In this document: positions 40,428 through 48,945 of the stretch, in pieces
Position numbering within the stretch: the stretch's first letter is position 1
How the letters are laid out: every line of letters starts with the position of its first letter
Origin: JACMNW01 sp043721855
Lineage (GTDB): Bacteria; Pseudomonadota; Alphaproteobacteria; Rhodobacterales; Rhodobacteraceae
Assembly: GCA_043721855.1 (NCBI GenBank)
Contig: JAYSPY010000005.1
Location: 1 to 48,969, forward strand
Length of the DNA: 48,969 bases
Reading direction: 5' to 3'
Notes under the pieces: model-generated
What the model saw: the letters and a program-made list of their open reading frames with translations, nothing else
Told to the model about the DNA's origin: nothing
Databases searched by the model: none
Translations under genes and position numbers: made by a program

Positions 40428-41606
40428 CTACCCCATCAAAACCGCCACGCCCGGAAGCGTCTTGCCTTCCATCCATTCAAGGAAAGCACCACCCGCAGTT
40501 GAAATAAACGTAAAATCGTCCGCCGCCCCAGTTTGGTTCAGGGCCGCGACTGTATCGCCCCCCCCGGCAACCGAAATCAACTTGCCCGCGCGGGTCAAGT
40601 CTGCTGCGGCCTTTGCGGCGGCATTGGTGGCCATATCGAAAGGGGCAATTTCAAACGCCCCCAACGGGCCATTCCAGATCAGGGTTCTGCAAGCTGCGAA
40701 GACGGCGGTCAGGGCGGCCACGGTCGCCGGGCCCGCATCAAGGATCATCGCATCCGCGGGGCAGGCGGCAACCGGCAATGTTTCAGATGCCGCCCCTGCC
40801 TTGAATTCGCGCGCCACCACGATATCGACGGGCAGGTGAATGGTGCATCCTGCCGCTTTGGCCTTTGCCAGAATATCCAGCGCGATCGGCGCCATATCGC
40901 GTTCGGCCAGCGATTTTCCAACCTCAACCCCCTGCGCCACCAGAAACGTGTTCGCCATGCCGCCACCGATGACCAGATGATCCACCTTGGTGACCAGATT
41001 TCCCAAAAGCTCCAGCTTGGTCGAAACCTTCGCCCCGCCAACCACCGCCACAACCGGGCGCTGCGGGGTGCCAAGTGCCGCCTTCAGTGCCGCCAGTTCT
41101 TCGGCCATCAGACGCCCCGCGAAAGACGGCAGCAAGCGCGCCACCCCTTCGGTTGACGCATGGGCGCGGTGCGCGGCAGAAAACGCATCGTTGCAGAAAA
41201 GATCACCAAGCGAGGCCAGAAATGCCGCCATTTGCGGATCATTGGCTTCTTCGAGCGCAGAAAAACGGGTATTTTCCAGCAGGGCCACCGCATCGCCCGG
41301 CAGCGCATCTATCACCGCGCGGTTTGGGTGTTCAAGAAACGTAACAGCGTGGCCAAGCGCCGCTTCCAGCGTTGGAAGGATCAGGCGCAGCGACATTTCC
41401 GGCACCACTTTACCCTTCGGTCGGCCAAAATGCGCCAGCAGAACAACCTTCGCGCCTTTCGCGGTCAGATCATGCACGGTTGGCACGATCTTCTCGATCC
41501 GGGTGGCATCGGTGACAACGCCGTTTTCCATCGGCACGTTGACATCAACCCGCACCAAGACGGTCTTGCCCGCAACGTCCATGTCGTTCAGCGTTTTCCA
41601 TGCCAT
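40428..41606 (-). CDS. pgk: Phosphoglycerate kinase
   Basis: Interconverts 1,3-bisphosphoglycerate + ADP and 3-phosphoglycerate + ATP. The 392-residue length is normal. Signature RVDVNVPMENGVVTDATRI (17-35), substrate basic patch in HFGRPKGK (57-64), GGAKVSTKLELLGNL (about 192-206), and the C-domain ATP loop LIWNGPLGAFE plus SVAGGGDTVAAL. The ATG at 41606 has GGGGGA upstream and matches the PGK start; an in-frame extension upstream is unlikely. fba follows on the same strand, but 200 bp with an operator separates them. Confidence 0.97.
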   Translation of the reverse strand: MAWKTLNDMDVAGKTVLVRVDVNVPMENGVVTDATRIEKIVPTVHDLTAKGAKVVLLAHFGRPKGKVVPEMSLRLILPTLEAALGHAVTFLEHPNRAVIDALPGDAVALLENTRFSALEEANDPQMAAFLASLGDLFCNDAFSAAHRAHASTEGVARLLPSFAGRLMAEELAALKAALGTPQRPVVAVVGGAKVSTKLELLGNLVTKVDHLVIGGGMANTFLVAQGVEVGKSLAERDMAPIALDILAKAKAAGCTIHLPVDIVVAREFKAGAASETLPVAACPADAMILDAGPATVAALTAVFAACRTLIWNGPLGAFEIAPFDMATNAAAKAAADLTRAGKLISVAGGGDTVAALNQTGAADDFTFISTAGGAFLEWMEGKTLPGVAVLMG

Positions 41607-41737
41607 GTCGTGATCCCCCAAACGTGATGGCGTTGCATCGCCGATGATAGCTTCGAGGTCAACCAATCATGCGCTTTGGCCTTTCCCTTTGGGGTGCACC
41701 GCACTAAGTTCTGCCCAAATTGAAACAGGAGTGCCAA

Positions 41738-42244
41738 ATGGCCGAGATCAAAGACCCGGAAAACACCATCATCGTCGCGCTGAAAGACGGTGAGGTGGTT
41801 ATTCAACTGCTTGCCGAAGTGGCCCCAAAGCACACTGAGCGGATGAAGACACTCGCACGCGCGGGTGCTTATGACGGCGTGGTGTTTCACCGGGTAATCG
41901 ACGGCTTCATGGCGCAGACGGGCGACGTGGAAAACGGCAATTCGACCAAGGGCTTTAACCTTGGTCGTGCAGGCACCGGCGGGTCGGACATGCCCGATGT
42001 GCCTGCCGAGTTTTCCAAACTGCCGCATGATCGCGGCACGATTGGCGCTGCCCGGTCGTCGAACCCGAATTCGGCCAACAGCCAGTTCTTCATCAATTTC
42101 AAGGATAATCATTTCCTGAACGGGCAATATACCGTGTATGGCCGCGTGATTTCTGGCATGGAATTTGTCGACAAGATCACCCGCGGCGAACCGGCGCCAA
42201 AGCCTGATATGATGATTTCGGTAAAGGTGGCGGCGGATGTCTAA
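41738..42244 (+). CDS. Peptidyl-prolyl cis-trans isomerase, cyclophilin type (cytoplasmic)
   Basis: A 168-residue cyclophilin without a signal peptide. Catalytic-site residues are visible: FHRVIDGFMAQTGD (about 50-63), FINF (about 112-115) and the later FLNGQYTVYGRV. It accelerates proline isomerisation in the cytoplasm. The start follows ACAGGAG. It overlaps the following periplasmic paralogue by 8 bases, so the two are translationally coupled. Confidence 0.95.
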   Translation: MAEIKDPENTIIVALKDGEVVIQLLAEVAPKHTERMKTLARAGAYDGVVFHRVIDGFMAQTGDVENGNSTKGFNLGRAGTGGSDMPDVPAEFSKLPHDRGTIGAARSSNPNSANSQFFINFKDNHFLNGQYTVYGRVISGMEFVDKITRGEPAPKPDMMISVKVAADV

Positions 42245-42839
42245 ATCTTTTGTAATTGCGGGCGTGTTTGCGGCGGGCATGGCAGTTTTGGGCGGCTATG
42301 CCCTAAGCACCAGCGCCGTGCAGGCGCAAGATGCGGTGGACGGCCCCGGCCCGAATTTGGTGATCGAAGTTGATGGCAGCACAAAAGGCACGATCGTGAT
42401 TGATTTGCTGCCCGAAGTGGCGCCAAAGCACGTCGCGCAAATTGTGGCTCTGGCCAAGGCCGGGGAATATGATGATGTGGTGTTTCACCGCGTGATCGAC
42501 GGTTTCATGGCGCAAACCGGTGATGTGCAGTTTGGCAAAGCGGGCGGTTCACCCGAGGCCGGGATGGGGCAATCGACGATGCCAAACCTGCCCGCAGAGT
42601 TTTCATCGCTAAGCTTTGATCGCGGTGTTTTGGGCATGGCGCGCAGCCAAGACCCAGATTCCGCAAATTCACAGTTTTTCATCACGCTTGCAGCGGCGCC
42701 GCATCTTGATGGGCAGTATACCATATTTGGCCGGGTAATTTCGGGCATGGATGTGGTTGATGCAATCAAGAAAGGCGAAGGCGGCAATGGTGAAGTTGTT
42801 GAGCCTGACCGGATGGCAAAAGTGACGGTGGTTGAGTAA
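42237..42839 (+). CDS. Peptidyl-prolyl cis-trans isomerase, cyclophilin type (exported)
   Basis: A 200-residue paralogue of the preceding gene with a signal peptide (residues 1-30, FVIAGVFAAGMAVLGGYALSTSAVQA, likely cleaved after the AQA site near 29-31). The cyclophilin domain includes FHRVIDGFMAQTGD (about 82-95), SQFFITLAAAPHLDGQYTIFGRVISGMDVV. It therefore folds envelope proteins, while its neighbour serves the cytoplasm. The two genes arose by tandem duplication or old recruitment; they share about half their residues by eye. Confidence 0.95.
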   Translation: MSKSFVIAGVFAAGMAVLGGYALSTSAVQAQDAVDGPGPNLVIEVDGSTKGTIVIDLLPEVAPKHVAQIVALAKAGEYDDVVFHRVIDGFMAQTGDVQFGKAGGSPEAGMGQSTMPNLPAEFSSLSFDRGVLGMARSQDPDSANSQFFITLAAAPHLDGQYTIFGRVISGMDVVDAIKKGEGGNGEVVEPDRMAKVTVVE

Positions 42840-42850
42840 GTTTTGCTGAG

Positions 42851-42911
42851 GCCAGTGGGGGGCCAGCCCCCCGCACCCCCCGGGATATTTGTGCCAAGAT
42901 GAAAATACGAG
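42851..42911. repeat. GC hairpin plus Rhodobacterales-type GGGATATTT intergenic motif
   Basis: GGGGGG (42857-42862), loop CCAG, CCCCCC (42867-42872), then CACCCCCCGGGATATTTGTGCC and AAGATGAAAATACGAGG. I recall this string type from the intergenic regions of many Rhodobacteraceae. It lies between convergent ppi and tyrS, so termination of one or both is likely. Confidence 0.65.
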
Positions 42912-42914
42912 GGG

Positions 42915-44165
42915 TTAATTGAGCCTGACGAGGACGTGCTTCTTCTTTCCGATGGAGACTTTCAGGTCTGCGGCAAGCATTTCGGTCGTCACCAAGCCAT
43001 TTGCATCGATCACCAATTCATTATTATAGCGCAGGCCCTTTTCGGAAATCAGCCGTTTGGCTTCCTTACCTGACGCGACCAGCGCCGTGGCAACAAGGAA
43101 ATGCGTGTTGGCCATGCCTGCGCCGATCTGGTCGCGAGGGATAGAGATCACTTCAAGATCAACGCCGATGCCGCCTTGCTCGAACACTTCGCGCGCTGTT
43201 GCTTCAGCCGCCTTTGCAGCATCTGCCCCGTGCAACAAAGTGGTGACTTCATTCGCCAGTACGATTTTAGCCGCGTTGATATCTGACCCTCCAAGCGCGC
43301 CCAAACGATCACATTCTGTCACCGGAAGTTCTGTATAAAGCTTCAGGAACCGCCCGACATCGGCATCGGTGGTATTGCGCCAGAATTGCCAGAATTCGTA
43401 GGGGCTGCGCATATCGGCATTCAACCAAACCGCGCCAGCCGCCGATTTGCCCATCTTGTTGCCATCTGACGTGGTCAGCAAATGTGTGGTCAGGCCGAAT
43501 ACCTCGCCACCAATGACCCGGCGCGTCAGGTCAACGCCGTTGACGATATTGCCCCATTGATCCGACCCGCCCATTTGCAACAAGCAACCATATCGGCGGT
43601 TTAGTTCAAGAAAATCATAGGCTTGCAGGATCATGTAGTTGAATTCAAGGAAAGACAGCGATTGTTCACGGTCCAGCCGGGATTTCACAGATTCAAACGA
43701 CAGCATCCGGTTGACCGAGAAATGCTTGCCGATATCGCGCAGGAAAGTAAGGTAATTCAGATCATCCAGCCATTCAGCGTTATTCACCATTTCCGCGTCA
43801 TTTGGGCCTTGGCCAAAAGTCACATAGGGCGAAAAAGCGCGCTTGATGCCGGCGATATTGTCATCGATTTGCGCGTTGGTCAGCAGCGGGCGTTCTTCGG
43901 CGCGAAACGATGGATCACCAACTTTTGTCGTGCCGCCACCCATCAGAACGATCGGCTTGCCGCCACATTTTTGCAGCCAGCGCAGCATCATGATCTGGAT
44001 CAGCGATCCGACATGCAGCGACCTCGCCGTTGCATCAAAACCGATATAACCCGGCACCACGCCTGCCACAAACGCGTCATCCAAAGCCTGATAATCGGTG
44101 CAATCGGCCAGAAAGCCGCGCTCCATCATCACGCGTATGAAGTCTGATTTTGCATGGTAGGTCAT
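42915..44165 (-). CDS. tyrS: Tyrosyl-tRNA synthetase
   Basis: Charges tRNA-Tyr. The 416-residue product is class Ic. The HIGH motif reads HVGS (51-54) in SLHVGSLIQI, the KMSKS motif reads KMGKS (237-241), and the tyrosine pocket includes YIGFDATARSL. A C-terminal S4-like RNA-binding domain (about 350-416, EKGLRYNNELVIDANGLVTTEMLAADLKVSIGKKKHVLV) completes the protein. The ATG at 44165 matches the TyrS start MTYHAKSDFI; a longer in-frame extension lacks homology. It is divergent from anmK, with starts 64 bp apart. Confidence 0.97.
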   Translation of the reverse strand: MTYHAKSDFIRVMMERGFLADCTDYQALDDAFVAGVVPGYIGFDATARSLHVGSLIQIMMLRWLQKCGGKPIVLMGGGTTKVGDPSFRAEERPLLTNAQIDDNIAGIKRAFSPYVTFGQGPNDAEMVNNAEWLDDLNYLTFLRDIGKHFSVNRMLSFESVKSRLDREQSLSFLEFNYMILQAYDFLELNRRYGCLLQMGGSDQWGNIVNGVDLTRRVIGGEVFGLTTHLLTTSDGNKMGKSAAGAVWLNADMRSPYEFWQFWRNTTDADVGRFLKLYTELPVTECDRLGALGGSDINAAKIVLANEVTTLLHGADAAKAAEATAREVFEQGGIGVDLEVISIPRDQIGAGMANTHFLVATALVASGKEAKRLISEKGLRYNNELVIDANGLVTTEMLAADLKVSIGKKKHVLVRLN

Positions 44166-44229
44166 GGGTGTCTCGTGCTTTAAGGATGGCAGCTTCGCGT
44201 ATAGCGAGGGCGTGGACCAAGGGGAAGTC

Positions 44230-45324
44230 ATGTTGAAAAGCGGCGCACTCTGGGCTTTGGGCACGATGTCTGGCACGTCGCTTGACGGCGTTGATGCGGC
44301 GATGGTCTTGACGGACGGCGCGCGGATCATTGATTTTGGCCAGTCCGAATATCGTGCCTACACGGCGGCGGAACGGGAAGTGCTTCGTGCAGCGCTGGGG
44401 CGTTGGCCCGGTGATGCGGGGGTAGAGGCGGCGGCAGAGGTGGTGGAAACCGCCCATGCCGAGGTGCTGTCGCGGTTTTCCGGGGCGGAAATCATTGGGT
44501 TCCACGGCCAGACTTTGGCGCATGATCCGCGTGGGCGCGGCACACATCAGGCGGGATCAGGGGCGGTGTTGGCACAGGTTCTGGACGTGCCGGTGGTTTG
44601 GGACTTTCGCACCGCAGACGTGCAGCTTGGCGGGCAGGGCGCGCCCTTGGCCCCGTTTTACCATTTCGCTTGTGCCAGGCATATCGGCGCAGACGTGCCA
44701 TTGGCCATTCTGAACATGGGCGGGGTTGGCAACCTGACATGGATTGATCCCCGCATTGCCAGCCCAGAACAACCCGGTGCTTTGCTTGCGTTTGACACAG
44801 GCCCCGCCAACGCCCCGGTGAACGATCTGATGCTGGCGCGGTTGGGTTTGATGCAAGACGAAGGCGGGGCTTTGGCCGCACAGGGCGTGCCGAATCAGGC
44901 GATCATTGACGCGTTTTTGCGGCATCCGTATTTTTACAAAATACCGCCAAAATCACTGGACAGGAATGATTTTCATGGGTTGCTTGATGCGGTGGCGACG
45001 CTTGCCGATGCCGATGCCGCAGCCACGCTGACCCTGGCCGCAGTCATGGCTGTGGCGCGGGGGACAGAGCATTTTTCCAGTCCGGCCATGCGGATTTTGG
45101 TGACCGGCGGCGGGCGGCACAACGCCACCCTGATGGCCATGTTGCGCGCAGCCTTGCCTTGCCCGGTTGTGCCTGTCGAGACTGCAGGCCTGAACGGCGA
45201 CATGCTGGAAGCGCAGGCGTTTGCCTATCTGGCGGTGCGGGTCGCGCGGGGCTTACCAACATCCTGCCCCAGCACAACCGGGGTGGCGGGGGCAGTGGGC
45301 GGCGGCCAGATCAGCCGGCCGTAG
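44230..45324 (+). CDS. anmK: Anhydro-N-acetylmuramic acid kinase
   Basis: Phosphorylates anhMurNAc released during peptidoglycan recycling, opening the 1,6-anhydro ring. The 364-residue length fits. The ATP-binding GTMSGTSLDGVDAAM near 12-26, the catalytic-region GQTLAHDP and FHGQ near 93-103, RTADVQLGGQGAPLAPFYH near 132-150, and the phosphate/ATP loop LVTGGGRHN near 290-298 are family marks. The ATG at 44230 has GGGGAAG upstream; an upstream ATG at 44164 overlaps the tyrS start and is less likely. Its 3-prime end overlaps rarD by 14 bases. Confidence 0.94.
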   Translation: MLKSGALWALGTMSGTSLDGVDAAMVLTDGARIIDFGQSEYRAYTAAEREVLRAALGRWPGDAGVEAAAEVVETAHAEVLSRFSGAEIIGFHGQTLAHDPRGRGTHQAGSGAVLAQVLDVPVVWDFRTADVQLGGQGAPLAPFYHFACARHIGADVPLAILNMGGVGNLTWIDPRIASPEQPGALLAFDTGPANAPVNDLMLARLGLMQDEGGALAAQGVPNQAIIDAFLRHPYFYKIPPKSLDRNDFHGLLDAVATLADADAAATLTLAAVMAVARGTEHFSSPAMRILVTGGGRHNATLMAMLRAALPCPVVPVETAGLNGDMLEAQAFAYLAVRVARGLPTSCPSTTGVAGAVGGGQISRP

Positions 45325-46267
45325 CCGCAGCCGTAGCCGCAGCCGTAGCGCGCGCTTTGGACGCCGACCGCGCTTGGGCGACAAGTGACACGGTGTAAAT
45401 CACCAACGCCGTCCATATCATTGCGAATGCAATCATCTGGGGGCGCCCGAACGGCTCGTCGAACACAAAGACAGCCGTCAAGAATATCATAGTGGGCGCT
45501 ATGTATTGCATGATGCCGATGGTTGAAAGCCGCAACAACTTTGCGCCATTGGCATAGATCATCAGGGGCACAGCGGTGACCAGTCCGCAGCACAGCAGCA
45601 AAATGGTATCGCGCGGGACATCTTTCATGAAATGGCCTGTGCCCTGCCATTGCAGCCACGCCACATACCCAAGGGCCGGGGCTAGAAGCAACAGTATTTC
45701 AAGAAAGAAGCCCTGATTTGGGCCGATGGGCAATGATTTTTTCAGATATGCGTAAAAACCCCAACTCACCGTCAAGGCAAGTGCGGTGACTGGCAAACGC
45801 CCGGCCTCGACGGTCAGCACAGCCACGGCAAGTGCAGCCAAGGCAATGGCCGCGATTTGCGCGCGCGCCAATTTTTCGCCTAGCAGAACGGCCCCCAAAA
45901 ATACCGAAAACAGCGGGTTGATGTAGTATCCCAACGCCGTATCCAGCGCGTGCCCCGCGCCGATGGCCCACACATAAATGCCCCAGTTCACCGTGATCAG
46001 GCTGGCGGTCAAGGCCGCCATCCCCAGCATCCGCGGCGACCGCAGTGCCACCATCAAATCGGCGCTGCGCCCGGTGGCCCAAAGCACCGCCCCGGCAATC
46101 GGGATCGACCAGATCACACGGTGGGCAATCACTTCGGCGGGCGATATATGCGCCAAGGCCTTCATGAATATCGGCAAAAATCCCCACAGCAAATAGGCGG
46201 TCAGCGCGAAACCAAAGCCGCGCAAGCTGTCTTCGTTCTTTTTCGGGGTATTTTGGGAATTTACCAT
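45311..46267 (-). CDS. rarD: RarD-type EamA/DMT transporter
   Basis: A 318-residue membrane protein with about ten helices in two EamA repeats, matching the RarD subfamily: GFGFALTAYLLWGFLPIFMKAL (18-39), the motif VIAHRVIWSIPIAGAVL (46-62), SLITVNWGIYVWAIGAGHALDTALGYYINPLFSVFLG (88-124) and GIMQYIAPTMIFLTAVFVFDEPF (252-274). RarD was first named from chloramphenicol-sensitivity work; its natural substrate is unknown. The C-terminal tail of about 15 residues is a simple Ala/Thr-rich sequence coded by a 12-bp tandem repeat, which reaches into the opposing anmK gene. Confidence 0.9.
   Translation of the reverse strand: MVNSQNTPKKNEDSLRGFGFALTAYLLWGFLPIFMKALAHISPAEVIAHRVIWSIPIAGAVLWATGRSADLMVALRSPRMLGMAALTASLITVNWGIYVWAIGAGHALDTALGYYINPLFSVFLGAVLLGEKLARAQIAAIALAALAVAVLTVEAGRLPVTALALTVSWGFYAYLKKSLPIGPNQGFFLEILLLLAPALGYVAWLQWQGTGHFMKDVPRDTILLLCCGLVTAVPLMIYANGAKLLRLSTIGIMQYIAPTMIFLTAVFVFDEPFGRPQMIAFAMIWTALVIYTVSLVAQARSASKARATAAATAAATAG
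45319..45348. repeat. 12-bp tandem repeat at the rarD/anmK overlap
   Basis: CCGTAGCCGCAG at 45319-45330 and 45331-45342, then a half copy CCGTAG to 45348. It codes for the ATAA-type tail of RarD on the minus strand, and the anmK stop codon (45322-45324) lies within the first unit. Confidence 0.9.
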
Positions 46268-46319
46268 GAGACCGGGCTATACCTGCGCAGGCTTATGCGC
46301 CATTTGAAAATTGTACCCG

Positions 46320-46736
46320 TCACATTGAACGCAGCCGGCCTTGACCCGGAATGTCAAATCCAGATGGGGCCAGTTCAAAGCCCGCAAATCGAAACCCCGG
46401 ACTGACGGTGCAACTGACCAATGACCAATCACCCGATGTTGCTGCCGCCTGCCACCAGCCGCTTGGCACGGTGGATTGGGCTAAATCACCTGCCAGAATA
46501 TCCGGCCCCAGCCTATGGGCGGATGCAGGCCCCATGGCATTTTTAGCCGTCCGCAAAAGCACAGGCGCAGCTGCGTTGAATATCCAGATTTCATCGGCAT
46601 CAAGCCGGTGCCAATGACTGCTTTCACCCGTCCGCAGCAAAAACAAGATAGCCGTTCCGCTTGCCCGCCCTTCAAGGATTGGCCCAGACCAGGTTTGCAA
46701 ACACCGCCCACCCTCAGGATGCGGCTGCAATCCCAA
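46320..46736 (-). CDS. Cupin_5 (DUF985) family protein
   Basis: A 138-residue cupin. The family start GLQPHPEGG is at the N-terminus, then SHWHRLDADEIW (39-50) with cupin-type His/Glu metal ligands, and a C-terminal FRFAGFELAPSGF. Most family members begin with about 8-10 extra residues (a helix before GLxPHPEGG). Here the only in-frame start before the conserved block is a TTG at 46736, and an in-frame stop lies 12 bases upstream of that TTG, so the N-terminus is short and the start is uncertain. Ligand unknown. Confidence 0.8.
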   Translation of the reverse strand: MGLQPHPEGGRCLQTWSGPILEGRASGTAILFLLRTGESSHWHRLDADEIWIFNAAAPVLLRTAKNAMGPASAHRLGPDILAGDLAQSTVPSGWWQAAATSGDWSLVSCTVSPGFRFAGFELAPSGFDIPGQGRLRSM

Positions 46737-46878
46737 CTTGGCATTTATCTATTCTGCCGTCCCCATCGCCCAACCTTCATCCGTTTGAAAATATCCCCGC
46801 CGAAGGCTTGTATCAAAGTCGTTCCGTGGCCCGGTTAATTGCGCTAAGCTGACGCATTCCAATAGACAGGGCAAGCGC

Positions 46879-47646
46879 ATGGCAGGTGTTCAGGGGCGGG
46901 TGGCATTGATCACTGGGGCGGGGGCGGCGGATGGGATTGGCTTTGCCACCGCGCGGTTGTTGCGGGCGGCGGGGGCAAGGGTTGCCATCACCTCAACCAC
47001 GGACCGGATATTTGACCGGCAAAGGGAACTTGGCACGGGCAGCTTTGCCGCAATTGCTGACCTGACCGATCCGGCGCAGGTCACAACGCTTGTGCAAAAG
47101 GTGGTGGCTGCACACGGGCCCATTGATATTGTGGTGAATAATGCCGGCATGTCGCAGACGGGCCTATCGGGAAAGCGGGCGACGCTGGCAGAAACGTCCG
47201 ACGCCGCTTGGGCGTTTCAGATCGGTATCAGTTTGACCTCTGCCTTCATGGTGACACGGGCAGTGCTACCGGGAATGATCGCGCGGACCTATGGCCGGAT
47301 CGTGCACATGTCATCGGTAACAGGACCATTGGTTGGCATCGATGGGTCTGGCCCCTACGCAGCGGCAAAGGCAGGGATGTTGGGCATGGCGCGGGTGATG
47401 GCGATTGAAAACGGTGGCCACGGCATAACGGTCAACTGCATTGCGCCGGGCTGGATTGAGACCGGATCAAGTGCGCCGACAGAGATTACCGCAGGCCGCT
47501 ACACCCCCGTCGGCAGGCCGGGGCGTCCGGAAGAAATTGGCCATGTTGCGGTATTCTTGGCATCACAAGAGGCAAGCTATCTGACCGGCCAATTGATCGT
47601 GGTGGACGGCGGCAACACGCTGCAGGAATTCAAAGTGGCGTTGTAA
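46879..47646 (+). CDS. Short-chain dehydrogenase/reductase (FabG-like)
   Basis: A 255-residue classical SDR. Cofactor loop TGAGAADGIGFA (12-23), with Thr41 following strand 2, NNAG (87-90), catalytic Ser145/146, Tyr160 and Lys164 (YAAAK), and the C-terminal YLTGQLIVVDGGNTLQEF. It is a FabG-type oxidoreductase; substrate unknown. The real fabG of fatty acid synthesis is at 12.9 kb, so this is a paralogue. The last codons and the stop lie inside a long inverted repeat shared with the convergent eno gene. Confidence 0.9.
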   Translation: MAGVQGRVALITGAGAADGIGFATARLLRAAGARVAITSTTDRIFDRQRELGTGSFAAIADLTDPAQVTTLVQKVVAAHGPIDIVVNNAGMSQTGLSGKRATLAETSDAAWAFQIGISLTSAFMVTRAVLPGMIARTYGRIVHMSSVTGPLVGIDGSGPYAAAKAGMLGMARVMAIENGGHGITVNCIAPGWIETGSSAPTEITAGRYTPVGRPGRPEEIGHVAVFLASQEASYLTGQLIVVDGGNTLQEFKVAL

Positions 47647-47660
47647 CGCGCCACTTTGAA
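47629..47660. terminator. 12-bp inverted repeat at the SDR/eno convergent ends
   Basis: TTCAAAGTGGCG (47629-47640) and CGCCACTTTGAA (47649-47660) form a perfect stem with an 8-nt loop. The SDR stop codon is in the loop. No T-run follows on either side, so it may act as a two-way hairpin terminator or a 3-prime stabiliser. Confidence 0.75.
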
Positions 47661-47667
47661 ACTGGTT

Positions 47668-48945
47668 TTACCGCTTCAGCACGCTGCGCCCGGCATATTC
47701 GCCCGTCTCGCCCAGCATTTCCTCGATCCGGATCAGCTGGTTGTATTTGGCCAAACGGTCCGAGCGGGACAGTGACCCGGTCTTGATCTGCCCGCAGTTG
47801 GTGGCAACCGCCAAATCGGCAATCGTGGCATCTTCCGTCTCGCCGGAACGGTGGCTCATCACATTGGTATAACGCGCACGGTGGGCCATATCGACTGCCT
47901 GAAGAGTCTCGGTCAAGGTGCCGATTTGGTTGACTTTTACCAGCATGGAATTGGCGCAGCCTTTGGCGATGCCTTCGGCCAGTCGCTTAGGGTTGGTCAC
48001 GAACAAATCGTCGCCGACCAGCTGAATTTTGTCGCCCAACCGTTCGGTCAGCAGCTTCCATCCCGCCCAGTCATCCTCTGAACAGCCATCCTCGATGGAA
48101 ATGATCGGATAATCAGCGGCAAGACCCGCAAGAAAATCGACATTTTGTTCTATGCTCAGCGATTTGCCTTCGCCCTTCATCTCATACTTGCCACCTTTGA
48201 AATATTCAGTCGCCGCACAATCAAGCGCCAGATAAATATCTTCGCCCGGCCGGTAGCCTGCTTTTTCAATAGATTTCAGAATAAAATCAAGCGCATCACG
48301 GGCGGAGCTAAGATTTGGTGCGAACCCGCCTTCATCGCCGATGCCGGTATTATGGCCTGCGGCTTGCAGTTCTTTCTTTAGGGTGTGGAACACTTCTGAC
48401 CCCATGCGAATGGCTTCGCGGATGTTTTCCGCGCCCACCGGCATGATCATGAATTCCTGAATATCAATCGGGTTATCAGCATGTTCGCCGCCGTTGATAA
48501 TGTTCATCATCGGCACGGGCAACACACGGGCCGAGGTGCCGCCGACATAGCGAAACAGGGGCTGCCCGGTGAATTCCGCGGCGGCTTTCGCCACGGCCAG
48601 CGACACGCCCAGAATAGCATTCGCACCAAGGCGGGCTTTGTTTGATGTGCCGTCCATTTCAATCATCGTGCGGTCGATGCCAACCTGTTCGGTGGCATCG
48701 AATCCCACGATTTCCCCGGCTATTTCGCCGTTTACCGCCGCCACAGCCTCCAGCACGCCTTTGCCCATATAGCGTGACTTGTCGCCATCGCGGCGCTCGT
48801 TCGCCTCATGCGCGCCAGTGGACGCGCCCGATGGCACGGCGGCGCGGCCCATAGCACCGCCTTCCAGATAGACATCGACTTCGACCGTCGGGTTGCCCCG
48901 GCTGTCCAGAATTTCGCGGGCGTGAATGTCGATGATCGTACTCAT
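47668..48945 (-). CDS. eno: Enolase
   Basis: Converts 2-phosphoglycerate to phosphoenolpyruvate; it is also a component of the RNA degradosome in some bacteria. The 425-residue length is normal. The product has VPSGASTGAHEA (37-48), the magnesium site region SIEDG (near residue 285), the HRSGETEDATIADLAV block (about 366-381) with catalytic His, GDEGGFAPN (about 203-211) with the acidic catalytic residue, and LVKVNQIGTLTET (about 336-348) with the catalytic Lys. The start has GAAGGTAATT upstream. Only 24 bp of upstream sequence is in the window. Confidence 0.98.
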   Translation of the reverse strand: MSTIIDIHAREILDSRGNPTVEVDVYLEGGAMGRAAVPSGASTGAHEANERRDGDKSRYMGKGVLEAVAAVNGEIAGEIVGFDATEQVGIDRTMIEMDGTSNKARLGANAILGVSLAVAKAAAEFTGQPLFRYVGGTSARVLPVPMMNIINGGEHADNPIDIQEFMIMPVGAENIREAIRMGSEVFHTLKKELQAAGHNTGIGDEGGFAPNLSSARDALDFILKSIEKAGYRPGEDIYLALDCAATEYFKGGKYEMKGEGKSLSIEQNVDFLAGLAADYPIISIEDGCSEDDWAGWKLLTERLGDKIQLVGDDLFVTNPKRLAEGIAKGCANSMLVKVNQIGTLTETLQAVDMAHRARYTNVMSHRSGETEDATIADLAVATNCGQIKTGSLSRSDRLAKYNQLIRIEEMLGETGEYAGRSVLKR

